A stretch of 64,000 nt of DNA from Providencia sp. Lineage in GTDB: Bacteria; Pseudomonadota; Gammaproteobacteria; Enterobacterales; Enterobacteriaceae. Position 1 is the first letter of the stretch. Each line of letters opens with the position of its first letter. This document shows positions 1 through 8,816 of this stretch, one piece after another. The DNA is taken from contig NZ_DOEH01000009.1 in the NCBI RefSeq assembly GCF_003533305.1, forward strand, positions 62,001 through 126,000. Reading direction: 5' to 3'. Position numbers and translations under genes: made by a program. The notes below the pieces were generated by a model. That model was not told where the DNA came from. It did no database searches and saw nothing but the letters and a program-made list of their open reading frames with translations.

Positions 1-379
1 GTGTTAGTAAATCAACTGCTCTATTGATGGCGCCGATATCAAGCGAGTGTTTGACATTATCTAATCCCGCCATTGCTGATTCGAATATTTTATGCGTATA
101 AGTGTTAACGGTGTCGGTTTCTTCTATATGCCGATTAACATAGGGTGTGCCGTTCGCCAAGTTTTGCGCTAGACGTAGTTTAAAATCAGGAAAGCCCTTG
201 GTATCCATTTTACGGCAAAATCGATTGACAGTAGGTTCGCTGACTTCAGCGAGTTGTGCCAAGGTGGCAATACTGAGATGAATGGCCTTTTGTGGCATAC
301 CCAAAATGACTTCAGCAACTTTTTTTTCAGATTTACTCAAAAAATCAAGACTGGTTTTCATTTGTTCTAAAATATTCAT
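1..379 (-). CDS. hexR: HexR, RpiR-family regulator of central carbon metabolism (3' end outside window)
   Basis: Reading leftward from an ATG at 379, the frame stays open to the window edge and gives about 126 residues. They match the N-terminal part of enterobacterial HexR closely: an opening like MNILEQM, then SKSEKKVAEVIL, then the helix-turn-helix stretch with SEPTVNRFCRKMDTKGFPDFKLRLAQ. The C-terminal sugar-phosphate-binding SIS domain is beyond the window. HexR of this family represses zwf and Entner-Doudoroff/gluconeogenic genes and is relieved by 2-keto-3-deoxy-6-phosphogluconate. It is divergent from zwf, the standard arrangement in enterobacteria. Identity is confident; only the end coordinate is missing. 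Confidence 0.93.
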   Translation of the reverse strand, partial: MNILEQMKTSLDFLSKSEKKVAEVILGMPQKAIHLSIATLAQLAEVSEPTVNRFCRKMDTKGFPDFKLRLAQNLANGTPYVNRHIEETDTVNTYTHKIFESAMAGLDNVKHSLDIGAINRAVDLLT

Positions 380-957
380 ATAGCAAAAGTGCCTATTTCA
401 TCAAAAGGAGAAATTTTTCTGCCATCACGATATCCTGTGCTAATTATTGGTTATAGTTTTAAAGGCAGTCTGTATAAATGAAAATATACTATGTGTTAGC
501 GGTGAGTTATCTAGCCATAGGGAATAAATGACTGATTTTTTGTGAAAGTTTGACCAGTATCTAATTTTCATATCAGTAAACTCACTACATATTTTGTTGT
601 TTTATTTCAATTGTGAATTTTATTTAGCTTATAAATTAAATGTAGAGATAAAAGACACTAAAAATGCCTAGTGATTTGCTGTTTTTTTCAGCATAAAAAC
701 TGTGAGCTGCATCATCAATATTTACTGAGCACTTGCAAAAAGGTACATTAGCAAGAAGTAGCGCTAATTTTTAACAAAATGACAATAACAGCCTATCCCA
801 TTAGGCTATTTTTACCCGCTAAATTGAAATTAGGTCGTCTTAAAAACTGCTATGTATCAGTGTATGCTTTGATTTTTTAGCGATTTGGATTCAAATTAGC
901 ATTAACATTATGCCTAATGGGATAGGCTCTAAATTCCGCAAATTGAGGAGAACCAAT
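380..957. other. hexR-zwf divergent intergenic region
   Basis: About 580 bases without a supported gene. It must hold the hexR and zwf promoters, but no clean sigma70 pair stands out. The notable structure is a 17-base inverted repeat (790-806 and 912-928) just upstream of the zwf ribosome binding site. I could not place a convincing HexR operator by eye. Confidence 0.6.
790..928. repeat. 17-bp perfect inverted repeat in the zwf leader
   Basis: The left arm at 790-806 (AGCCTATCCCATTAGGC) is the exact reverse complement of the right arm at 912-928, with 105 bases between them. Each arm is also a small dyad of the form GCCTA-N6-TAGGC. The right arm ends 16 bases before the GAGGAG ribosome binding site at 945-950. 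It could be a pair of operators or a long-range RNA stem in the zwf leader; the sequence does not decide. Confidence 0.7.
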
Positions 958-2433
958 ATGGCGGTAAATAAAGCTGCTCAAGCTTGTGACTTGATTATTT
1001 TCGGTACTAAGGGAGATCTCGCTCGTCGTAAATTGCTTCCTTCTTTATATCAACTAGAAAAAGCAGGTTACATCCATCCTGATACACGTATTATCGGTGT
1101 GGGTCGGGCGCAATGGAGCCAGAGCGATTATATCGAATTCGTTAAACATGCATTAGATGAATTTTTAAAAGAGAAACTTGACACCGCACTTTGGGAGAAA
1201 TTAAGTGCGCGTTTAGATTTCTGTAATTTAGATGTTAACGAAACGGATAGCTTTGTACGTCTGGCTGAGATGCTGAAACAAGATTGTCAGCCTGCAATCC
1301 ATTATTTTGCTATGCCACCGAATACTTTTGGCGCAGTATGCCAAGGGCTTGGTCATGCAGGGTTAAATAAAATGCCAAACCGCGTGGTGATGGAAAAACC
1401 ATTAGGAACGAACTTGGCATCTTCTCAAGAAATCAATAATGAAGTTGCAAAATATTTTGATGAAAGCCAAGTTTATCGTATTGACCATTATCTTGGTAAA
1501 GAAACGGTTTTAAACTTATTAGCATTGCGTTTCGCTAACTCGTTATTCATTAATAACTGGGATAATCGAACAATTGATCATGTCCAGATAACAGTTGCAG
1601 AAGAAGTTGGTATAGAAGGGCGTTGGGGTTATTTTGATCAAGCGGGTCAAATGCGTGATATGGTGCAAAATCATTTACTGCAAATTTTGACCATGATTGC
1701 GATGTCACCGCCTGCAGATCTCACAACTGACCGTATCCGTGATGAAAAAGTTAAAGTTCTGCGTTCATTACGCCGTATTGACCACACTAATGTACGCGAA
1801 AAGGCGGTACGTGGACAATATACTGGTGGTTTTGTGCAAGGTAAAAAAGTGCCAGGCTATTTAGATGAAGATGGCGCGAATAAACAAAGCGCAACGGAAT
1901 CATTTGTTGCGATACGTGTGGATATTGACGATTGGCGCTGGGCAGGAGTTCCATTCTACCTGCGTACAGGAAAACGCTTACCGGCAAAATGTTCCGAAGT
2001 AGTTGTTTATTTCAAAAAACCAGCGTTGAACATTTTCTCTGAAAGTTATCAAGATTTACCTCAGAACAAACTAACTATTCGTTTACAGCCAGATGAAGGC
2101 ATCGATATCGAAATAATGAATAAAGCGCCGGGGCTAGATCATAAGCACCGCTTGCAAACCACAAAACTCGATTTGAGCTTCTCCGAAACTTTTAACCAGA
2201 CGCACCTTGCTGATGCTTATGAGCGTTTATTGCTTGAAGCAATGCGTGGTATTCAAGCGCTGTTTGTTCGCCGCGATGAAGTTGAAGAGGCATGGAAATG
2301 GGTTGACTCAATCATGGATGCTTGGGCAATGGATAATGAGCCACCTAAGCCGTATCAAGCGGGGACATGGGGTCCTATTGCCTCTGTCGCAATGATCGCT
2401 CGTGATGGTCGTTCTTGGAATGAATTTGAGTAA
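958..2433 (+). CDS. zwf: Glucose-6-phosphate 1-dehydrogenase
   Basis: Oxidises glucose-6-phosphate to 6-phosphogluconolactone with NADP+, the entry step of the oxidative pentose phosphate pathway in the cytosol. The 491-residue protein matches E. coli Zwf along its whole length. Visible motifs are the nucleotide-binding GTKGDLARRK (about 16-25), EKPLG (146-150) and the active-site RIDHYLGKE (174-182). An upstream in-frame ATG at 910 would add 16 residues, but it lacks a ribosome binding site and overlaps the inverted repeat. ATG 958 follows GAGGAG at 945-950 and matches the family N-terminus (MAV...), so it was chosen. It is monocistronic here: a terminator follows and edd/eda are not adjacent. 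Confidence 0.97.
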   Translation: MAVNKAAQACDLIIFGTKGDLARRKLLPSLYQLEKAGYIHPDTRIIGVGRAQWSQSDYIEFVKHALDEFLKEKLDTALWEKLSARLDFCNLDVNETDSFVRLAEMLKQDCQPAIHYFAMPPNTFGAVCQGLGHAGLNKMPNRVVMEKPLGTNLASSQEINNEVAKYFDESQVYRIDHYLGKETVLNLLALRFANSLFINNWDNRTIDHVQITVAEEVGIEGRWGYFDQAGQMRDMVQNHLLQILTMIAMSPPADLTTDRIRDEKVKVLRSLRRIDHTNVREKAVRGQYTGGFVQGKKVPGYLDEDGANKQSATESFVAIRVDIDDWRWAGVPFYLRTGKRLPAKCSEVVVYFKKPALNIFSESYQDLPQNKLTIRLQPDEGIDIEIMNKAPGLDHKHRLQTTKLDLSFSETFNQTHLADAYERLLLEAMRGIQALFVRRDEVEEAWKWVDSIMDAWAMDNEPPKPYQAGTWGPIASVAMIARDGRSWNEFE

Positions 2434-2491
2434 TATTTTACCTTATTTTTAGGGTTGAAATAGCCTAATAATTCAAAAAAGCATCGTCAAT

Positions 2492-2530
2492 AACACCCCA
2501 ATGTTAGGTTTTAATATTGGGGTGTTTTTA
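2492..2530 (+). terminator. Intrinsic terminator after zwf
   Basis: The arm AACACCCCAAT (2492-2502) pairs with ATTGGGGTGTT (2516-2526) around a loop of about 13 bases, followed by a short T run. It separates zwf from the convergent siderophore-uptake operon. Confidence 0.8.
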
Positions 2531-2556
2531 TGTCAAAAATAAAAATTTGACTATAT

Positions 2557-3336
2557 TTATCGGGGAACAACCATTGGTGTACCAGTAATAGGATCGGGAA
2601 TGATTAAACAGGCTAAATTAAAGACTTGTTGAATGAGCTGCTCATTAATAATATCTTGCGGTTTCCCTTGAGCAAATATTTGCCCTTTTAACATCACAAC
2701 TAAATTATCTGCATAGCGACAAGCTTGATTCAAGTCATGCAACACTGTCACAATAGTGCGTCCTTGTTCTTGATTTAATAATTGAAAAATAGTTAATAAT
2801 TCAATTTGATAAGAAATATCGAGATAAGTGGTAGGCTCATCTAATAACAGAATTTCTGTCTGCTGTGCTAATACCATCGCTACCCAAACACGTTGGCGTT
2901 GTCCACCAGATAAAGCTTCCACGGGCTTATTTGCATATTCGGTGGTTTGTGTCACTTGCATTGCATTTTCTACCGCGTTCTTATCCTCATGGCTCCATTG
3001 GTGAATTAGACCTTGGTAAGGAAAACGACCTCTCGCCACTAAATCTATCACGGTGATACCGGGAGGCGCTTGCATGGTTTGTGGTAGTAGCGCAATTTGG
3101 CGTGCAAGAATTTTAGTTGGATAATGAGATAAGGGTAAATTATCAAGAGAGACATGACCTTCCAATGGTTTGAGTAAACGACATAAACTGCGTAGTAAAG
3201 TCGATTTACCACAGCCATTAGGACCAATAATCACCGTGACCTGTTTATCTGGAATAGTTAATGAAATATCTTGGCAAATAGTGGTTTCTTGATACCCCAG
3301 TTTTAATTTGTGCGTTTGTAATCGGTTAATATTCAT
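2557..3336 (-). CDS. Ferric-siderophore ABC transporter ATPase (FepC/FecE family)
   Basis: Cytoplasmic ATPase powering inner-membrane import of a ferric siderophore. The 259-residue protein has Walker A GPNGCGKST (38-46), signature LSGGQ (142-146), Walker B ILLLDEP (162-168) and the switch histidine in VLHDLNQ. This is the FepC/FecE/ViuC layout. The frame is open to a TTG at 3387, but ATG 3336 aligns with family N-termini; its ribosome binding site is weak. It is the last gene of the leftward operon, after the receptor gene and a hairpin. Family is certain; the siderophore carried is not known from sequence. Confidence 0.9.
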   Translation of the reverse strand: MNINRLQTHKLKLGYQETTICQDISLTIPDKQVTVIIGPNGCGKSTLLRSLCRLLKPLEGHVSLDNLPLSHYPTKILARQIALLPQTMQAPPGITVIDLVARGRFPYQGLIHQWSHEDKNAVENAMQVTQTTEYANKPVEALSGGQRQRVWVAMVLAQQTEILLLDEPTTYLDISYQIELLTIFQLLNQEQGRTIVTVLHDLNQACRYADNLVVMLKGQIFAQGKPQDIINEQLIQQVFNLACLIIPDPITGTPMVVPR

Positions 3337-3391
3337 GAAGGATTCTATTATCTTTGTTTGAGAACGAATAAATCTGAAAATAAACAAATAT

Positions 3392-3420
3392 TAAAGGTGT
3401 CGGTTAATCTAACACCTTTA
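3392..3420 (-). terminator. Intercistronic hairpin between receptor and ATPase genes
   Basis: TAAAGGTGT (3392-3400) pairs with ACACCTTTA (3412-3420) in the gap between the receptor stop and the ATPase start. There is no strong T run on the minus strand, so it is more likely an attenuating or mRNA-stabilising stem than a full terminator. Confidence 0.45.
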
Positions 3421-3430
3421 TTAATCATGA

Positions 3431-5512
3431 TTAGAAGCGTAATTCTACAGTAGCTCCTAGCATTCTAGGGCGCTGATAAATTGCAGTTTCAATGTTGTTA
3501 TCTGGAATAAGAATACGTTTATCAGAATCAAATAGATTCTGTGCGTAAAGGGTTGTACGTCCCCATTTGAAATCATAACCTAACTGTAGATTAGCAAGCC
3601 AAAATGAGTCGACTTTAGAGGTCTCGGTATTATTCGATTGAGAGAAATAATCGCCAGAGAACTGTACATTACCACTAACGTCAATCGATTCGGTTAATTG
3701 ATATTTTGCCCCTATGTTTGCTGTGTAATTAGGTGCACGAGCAAGTTCCTTGCCCTCAATTCCGCTATCGCCAAAATCTTTAATTTTCGTTTTTAATAAT
3801 CCTATTCCCGTATTGAGCTCTAATGATTCAATAGGTTGATAAGCAATACTTAATTCTGCACCATAGGTTTCTACTTTTTTCGCATTACGAATAGTTGTTG
3901 AATCAGGACCTAGATAGAAAGGTAATTGCATATCCTTGTAATCGTTATAAAATAAGTTGGTCATAATAGACAATTTGTTATCAAGCAAACTATTTCGCCC
4001 GTAGAGGCTATAGTTCCACACATACTCAGGGGAGTAGACGTAAGTGACAATCGGTTTTCCTAATGTGACACCTGCGCCTCCTCCGTTGTAGCCTCTCCCA
4101 ACAGCAAACCCAACCGTTTGATTTTTTGCAGGTTTCCATGCTAAGTCAGCTTTAGGTAAAAATGTATTATAGGTTTCATCAAAATCAATCATCACTGTAG
4201 AGCTGCCACCTTTACGTGTATGTTGTTCGCGCTCAAAACGACCCGATAATGTGATATCAATTTCAGGGACCACAGTGTAAGTCAGTGAACTATAAGCTGA
4301 TGCGGTATTGGTTTTATCATCGAAATAGCTGCCACCGAATAAATTCACAAATTCATCTTGTTTTGAGTGAAAATAACGCAAACCAACTATTCCACTGAGT
4401 ATTTCATCGTCAGTTTTAAAACGAACCATGGGTTCGAGTTCAAATTCTTTTGCTTCAATATCGGCGCGTGGGCTTGGTGCTTTGGTTAAGCGGTGAGTTG
4501 TAAAGTCGGTATAAATGAGCGTATTTTCTAGTGTGATATTTTCATTCGTTTCCCATGAAGTGTTCCATATACCGCTGGTGGTTCTGCGCTCAATAACGGG
4601 ACGGAAACGTGCTGGTGCTTCTGGCGCTAAGTTACTGGCCATTTTTGCTTCATTTTGTGGCGACCGACTATCAAGATGGCTAAACGTTAACTTACTTTTA
4701 AATTCAGGCATATCAAGAGGTTCATATAAAAGCTTACTACGGATTGTTGTTGATTCAATATCGCGGGGGTTACCTGCGGGGGAATAGCTATCCATTTTTG
4801 TAAAACTTTCACGTTCTTGTTTCTCGACAGTAAAGCGGAATGCCAGTTTGTCATCAATTAATGGGCCTGAAACCATCGCCGCAGTTTGTTGTGAGCCTTG
4901 TTGCCCTAATCCGCCTTTTACCGCACCTTCCCAATAAAACGTGGGGTCAAGTGTTTTGACTAAAATAGCTCCTGCAATCGCATTACGGCCTTGCACATAA
5001 CTTTGTGGGTCACGAAAAATTTCAACTGTATCAACATCCCAAAGTGATTGTGCACCATAACCAAACTCATTATAGGTAAATGAACGGCCATCTACTGAAA
5101 AATTGACACGAGGGCGGGTACCACCTAAGAAGGCGATAGCCCCTTGTGCTGGGCCAGAACCATCAACACCACGGATAGCGGGAAGGGCATTACTATTTCC
5201 GGTATCAACAACATTGGGTGTCATCTGTAAGAGCGTATTTACGTCTGCATTTGGAATAGCTTCAATTTGTTTAAAATCATAAACCGTGACACTAGAACCT
5301 GTGTCATAAATAGATTTATTTAATTTTTCGCCTGTAACAATTAATACATCACCTTGGCTATCACGTTTTTTATTTTCGTTAACGGTAGTTTCTTTTTCAA
5401 TCTCTTGTGCGCTAACGGTGAGAGGTATGGCCCAAAGTGTCGTCACTAAGGCGGCTTGAACCATTGTTGTTATCGTTGTTTTTTTTGTGTATAGAGTAAA
5501 AACACCAGACAT
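3431..5512 (-). CDS. TonB-dependent outer-membrane siderophore receptor
   Basis: A 693-residue outer-membrane receptor expected to import a ferric siderophore using TonB energy. A signal peptide ends near VSAQ (about residue 36). It is followed by a TonB-box-like DVLIVTGEK, a plug domain with IRGVDG, VNFSVDG and VEIFRDPQSYVQGRNAIAGAI, and a beta-barrel ending in VELRF with terminal phenylalanine, as usual for porin-like barrels. Start is ATG 5512, with an AGGA-type site upstream. It lies between the permease and ATPase genes of the same operon, which supports joint function. I do not recognise the subfamily, so the ligand is open; the FepB-like binding protein suggests a catecholate. Confidence 0.9.
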   Translation of the reverse strand: MSGVFTLYTKKTTITTMVQAALVTTLWAIPLTVSAQEIEKETTVNENKKRDSQGDVLIVTGEKLNKSIYDTGSSVTVYDFKQIEAIPNADVNTLLQMTPNVVDTGNSNALPAIRGVDGSGPAQGAIAFLGGTRPRVNFSVDGRSFTYNEFGYGAQSLWDVDTVEIFRDPQSYVQGRNAIAGAILVKTLDPTFYWEGAVKGGLGQQGSQQTAAMVSGPLIDDKLAFRFTVEKQERESFTKMDSYSPAGNPRDIESTTIRSKLLYEPLDMPEFKSKLTFSHLDSRSPQNEAKMASNLAPEAPARFRPVIERRTTSGIWNTSWETNENITLENTLIYTDFTTHRLTKAPSPRADIEAKEFELEPMVRFKTDDEILSGIVGLRYFHSKQDEFVNLFGGSYFDDKTNTASAYSSLTYTVVPEIDITLSGRFEREQHTRKGGSSTVMIDFDETYNTFLPKADLAWKPAKNQTVGFAVGRGYNGGGAGVTLGKPIVTYVYSPEYVWNYSLYGRNSLLDNKLSIMTNLFYNDYKDMQLPFYLGPDSTTIRNAKKVETYGAELSIAYQPIESLELNTGIGLLKTKIKDFGDSGIEGKELARAPNYTANIGAKYQLTESIDVSGNVQFSGDYFSQSNNTETSKVDSFWLANLQLGYDFKWGRTTLYAQNLFDSDKRILIPDNNIETAIYQRPRMLGATVELRF

Positions 5513-5671
5513 TAATCTTTTCCTTTCATGCTATTAGCATGGTACAAGATGATTTGTAAGCTGCCCTTATTATTTCCAGTCTTAAAAAGAATAGTGGATT
5601 ACTATTCTGAAAATACATCCCTAAAAAATATCTAACTTATTATTAGTATGATGACGGATTATTTTTATTAA

Positions 5672-6733
5672 CTAGATCCTCTGTGTTCGTGCTAATAGCC
5701 AAAGTAAATAGCCTCCTCCAATGATCCCAGTCATTAAGCCAACAGGCATCATGACATTGAAAGGTAATTGCTGAGCAAGTGTATCGGCAAAGGTCAGTAA
5801 CAACGCACCCATCAGTGCAGAACCGATAATCGGTAGTTTGCCTGAGTGGTTTAGCCGGATAACTAATTGGGGGGCTGCAAGTGCCACAAATGCGATAGGT
5901 CCTGCACAAGCCGTTGCTAATGAGGCAAGTATGACTGCACTAAAAATCATCATCCAACGTACTCTCGGGACATTCACGCCTAGTTGTTGTGCCATATCAT
6001 CCCCCATCTCCATTAAAGTGAGCGATTTGGCATATAGAACAATAAAGGGAATTAATAACAGTAAGCCAATATAAATAGGGTATACATGGAACCATGTTCG
6101 GGCATTGAGTGAGCCAGCAAGCCACAAATTGGCAATAGTTGCATTATCAATATTACCTTTAACAAGTAAAAAACTATTAAAAGCGTGTAAAATAGCACCA
6201 ATACCAATACCGACAAGGATCAAGGTATAACCTGACATTACCCCATTTTTAAATGATAGAAGGTACACCAATAATGCGGTTAATAATCCACCCGCTAAAG
6301 TCGAAAAAGCAATAGCGGAAATACTGCCATTAAAGATAATTATTTGCAGTAGTGCGCCAGTTGCCGCGCCAGTGGTAAAACCAATAATATCTGGAGAGCC
6401 TAAAACATTTCGCGAAATAGATTGGAAAATTGCACCTGAAATACCAAGGGCTGCACCAACACCGATTGCAGTTAATAAACGTGGCAATCGAATATCCATG
6501 ACTATTTTTTGTTGAATCGTTCCGTGTTCTTCGCCTGTAAAGATATTGATTAACGTCGTGAAGCTGATAGGGAATTTTCCTGACGTGATTGCCCAAAAGC
6601 TTAATGACATAATTAATAGGAATAAAATGGTAGATATGAACATATCTCGAGGTGTGAAAACCCATGAAAATGAACGAAAATGCAAAACTAGGGTGCGATT
6701 GTGCCGACTCAATTTATTATTTTCATATTTCAT
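5672..6733 (-). CDS. Ferric-siderophore ABC transporter permease (FepG-like, FecCD family)
   Basis: One of two inner-membrane subunits forming the import channel. The 353-residue protein is highly hydrophobic with about 9-10 membrane segments. It shows family motifs RLPRLLTAIGVGAALGISGAIFQ, RNVLGSPDIIGF and the ATPase-contacting LEMGDDMAQQLGV, close to FepG. The start ATG at 6733 overlaps the stop of the preceding permease by four bases (ATGA), so the two are translationally coupled. About 30 extra N-terminal residues precede the first membrane helix. Confidence 0.9.
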   Translation of the reverse strand: MKYENNKLSRHNRTLVLHFRSFSWVFTPRDMFISTILFLLIMSLSFWAITSGKFPISFTTLINIFTGEEHGTIQQKIVMDIRLPRLLTAIGVGAALGISGAIFQSISRNVLGSPDIIGFTTGAATGALLQIIIFNGSISAIAFSTLAGGLLTALLVYLLSFKNGVMSGYTLILVGIGIGAILHAFNSFLLVKGNIDNATIANLWLAGSLNARTWFHVYPIYIGLLLLIPFIVLYAKSLTLMEMGDDMAQQLGVNVPRVRWMMIFSAVILASLATACAGPIAFVALAAPQLVIRLNHSGKLPIIGSALMGALLLTFADTLAQQLPFNVMMPVGLMTGIIGGGYLLWLLARTQRI

Positions 6734-7752
6734 AATATTATGATCCGCCAGCGTTTTACGAGGTAGATAAAGAATGGACCACCAATTAATGAAATCATAA
6801 TGCCGACACTAATTTCACTCGGTGCGCCAATTATCCGCCCTAAGCAATCCGCAGCTAACATGAGTGTTGCACCTATTAACATCGACATTGGAAGAATGCG
6901 CCGATATTCACTTCCGACTAGACGTCGAGCAAAATGGGGAGCCGTTAATCCTAAAAAACTAATGGGGCCAACCGCTGCGGTTGCACTACCTGCGAGTAAT
7001 ACAATGGCCGTAGTTGAAAGTAACCAGACTCGGTTTTGATTTGTGCCTAACGTCTGGCTAAAATCATCACCTAAAGCGACAATATCTAATGATCTTGTTA
7101 ATGAATAGGCGAGGATACTGCCTATTCCCACTAAAATCGAAATCGGGAAAAGTACCTCAAAACTTCTACCTTGCAAAGAGCCGACAACCCAGTGCCTAAA
7201 TTGGTCAAATACGCGTTCATCGCTATTGACGGTTACCATATGGGTAATCGCGAGTAAGATTATTGACAGGGCAACCCCTGATAAGACCATTTTTACAGGA
7301 TTTAACCCTTGGCGGATACCACCAAGAAGGTAGATGGCAATTCCAGCTAAAAATGCGCCGAGCAGACCAAACCACATATATACGGTAACATCAGTGATGC
7401 CAGTGAGTGCAATAACGGAAACAATAGCAACCATTGCACCTGCATTAATACCGAATAATCCAGGGTCGGCAAGAGGGTTACGGGTGAGGGCTTGCATTAA
7501 CGTCCCCGCAGCACCTAAAGCAATACCGATAACAATAGCGAGTAACGTGCGAGGCAATCGTAAATAACGGACAAGAAGATGTTCACTATCTTGAGGATCA
7601 AAAAGCGTAAATGCGTGCCATGTAGTTGATATATCAACAGAACGACTACCTACACATAAACTTATTATGGCAAATAGGAGTAAGAGTAAAAAACATCCTC
7701 GTACTCCCCAATTTGTTTGGAGATTAATGGAAGACATTGGCTTAAGTCTCAC
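6730..7752 (-). CDS. Ferric-siderophore ABC transporter permease (FepD-like, FecCD family)
   Basis: The partner inner-membrane permease. The 340-residue protein has many membrane helices and the motifs YLRLPRTLLAIVIGIALGAAG, TRNPLADPGLFGINAGA and GDDFSQTLG, closest to FepD. The GTG at 7752 overlaps the upstream stop (GTGA); ATG 7737, five codons in, is an alternative start. The tight overlaps with both neighbours show that binding protein and permeases are made from one transcript. Confidence 0.9.
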   Translation of the reverse strand: MRLKPMSSINLQTNWGVRGCFLLLLLFAIISLCVGSRSVDISTTWHAFTLFDPQDSEHLLVRYLRLPRTLLAIVIGIALGAAGTLMQALTRNPLADPGLFGINAGAMVAIVSVIALTGITDVTVYMWFGLLGAFLAGIAIYLLGGIRQGLNPVKMVLSGVALSIILLAITHMVTVNSDERVFDQFRHWVVGSLQGRSFEVLFPISILVGIGSILAYSLTRSLDIVALGDDFSQTLGTNQNRVWLLSTTAIVLLAGSATAAVGPISFLGLTAPHFARRLVGSEYRRILPMSMLIGATLMLAADCLGRIIGAPSEISVGIMISLIGGPFFIYLVKRWRIIIL

Positions 7753-8702
7753 TGACCAAAACGCGAGACAATGTCATTAATCATCTCTTGGGCACTGTAA
7801 TAATCAACACGAAATGAATTCACGCCTAGGCCATAAACTTGTTTATTTTTTACTGAAATGACATTTGCAAGGATAGGGTCTGCCATAAATGTTTCGGCTT
7901 CTTTTTCGGTTCCTCTCATTAAAAAGGTTGTTGGTGCGGTTAATTGAGTTAAGTGTTCGTATTGTGCCCAAACAAAGTCAGAAACAGGCTTATCTTTGGG
8001 CTGCCAATTGATATTTGCACTTTCAATGGTGAAGCCGAGTTGTTGTAACAAAATTGCATGAGGGCTGGTTGTTAATGAAATGGGGTTGACTGTACCGGGG
8101 CCAAAGTAGGAAACGATATTAACCTCACCTTTAGGTATTTTAAGCTTATTTTTACTTTCAGTTACTAAAGTTTTAAAGCGTTGTAAAACATCATCCGCTT
8201 GTTGCTCCATACCTGTTGCTTGACCTAATTGTACGGCTAAGCTTTCCCAGCCTTGTTTGCCATAATCCAATATAATTGTAGGCGCAATTTGTTGAAATTG
8301 TGCCACTTGTGGATAAACCGTATCACCACCATTGATTGAAACAATGATTAAATCAGGTGCGACTAAGTAAGCCATCTCTAAATCAACGCTGCCAGCGGGC
8401 CAAAGTTTTTCAATACCTTTTTCTTTCGCAAGTTGATCCCATTGGGCAAAATACTGACCATTTGCTGCTGTTGAACTTGCGACTACAGGCGCATTAATTG
8501 CCAGTAAGGTTCCTGTAATGGAAACTGAAGCAGATAGGATACGCTTAGGCTGAGTTTTAATTTCGACAGAGGAACCGTCTACACTGGTAAAGGTGCGAGG
8601 CCATGATTGGCTATTGGCACCAACTTGGGTATTTGAGACCGCGTAACTCGAAAAATGAGTAAATAAAAACAATAAAATAGTGCAGGCAAGCGTTTTTAGC
8701 AT
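7749..8702 (-). CDS. Periplasmic ferric-siderophore-binding protein (FepB/ViuP-like)
   Basis: Captures the ferric siderophore in the periplasm and delivers it to the permease pair. The 317-residue protein begins with a signal peptide (hydrophobic to about residue 22). It follows FepB through PKRILSASVSITGTLLAINAPV and the C-terminal LGVNSFRVDYYSAQEMINDI. That resemblance points to a catecholate-type ligand, but this is inference. Start: ATG 8702 gives a clean signal peptide with GGAAA upstream; a GTG at 8738 in the same frame would add 12 residues. First gene of the operon, directly downstream of the Fur box. Confidence 0.88.
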   Translation of the reverse strand: MLKTLACTILLFLFTHFSSYAVSNTQVGANSQSWPRTFTSVDGSSVEIKTQPKRILSASVSITGTLLAINAPVVASSTAANGQYFAQWDQLAKEKGIEKLWPAGSVDLEMAYLVAPDLIIVSINGGDTVYPQVAQFQQIAPTIILDYGKQGWESLAVQLGQATGMEQQADDVLQRFKTLVTESKNKLKIPKGEVNIVSYFGPGTVNPISLTTSPHAILLQQLGFTIESANINWQPKDKPVSDFVWAQYEHLTQLTAPTTFLMRGTEKEAETFMADPILANVISVKNKQVYGLGVNSFRVDYYSAQEMINDIVSRFGQ

Positions 8703-8751
8703 GACAGATTTCCAAATTAAGCGGGTAATTATTAACACAATGAATAGTATT

Positions 8752-8770
8752 GTTAATGATAATCATAACT
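8752..8770. promoter_or_regulatory. Fur box between siderophore-uptake operon and monooxygenase gene
   Basis: GTTAATGATAATCATAACT matches the 19-base Fur consensus GATAATGATAATCATTATC at 15 positions, including an unbroken core AATGATAATCAT. It lies 50 bases upstream of the binding-protein ATG and 47 bases upstream of the monooxygenase start, so it could repress both directions under iron-replete conditions. Confidence 0.85.
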
Positions 8771-8816
8771 AATATCATTAGCAACAATGTGATTGGATAA
8801 AATAGGAAATGTGCGT

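Noticed and set aside
910..957. Extended zwf N-terminus from ATG 910
   Set aside because: No ribosome binding site, sequence taken up by the inverted repeat, and no homology in the extra 16 residues; ATG 958 has a strong site.
6330..6665. 111-codon minus-strand frame
   Set aside because: It lies in another frame of the FepG-like permease on the same strand, has no ribosome binding site, and its composition is an artefact of the permease codons.
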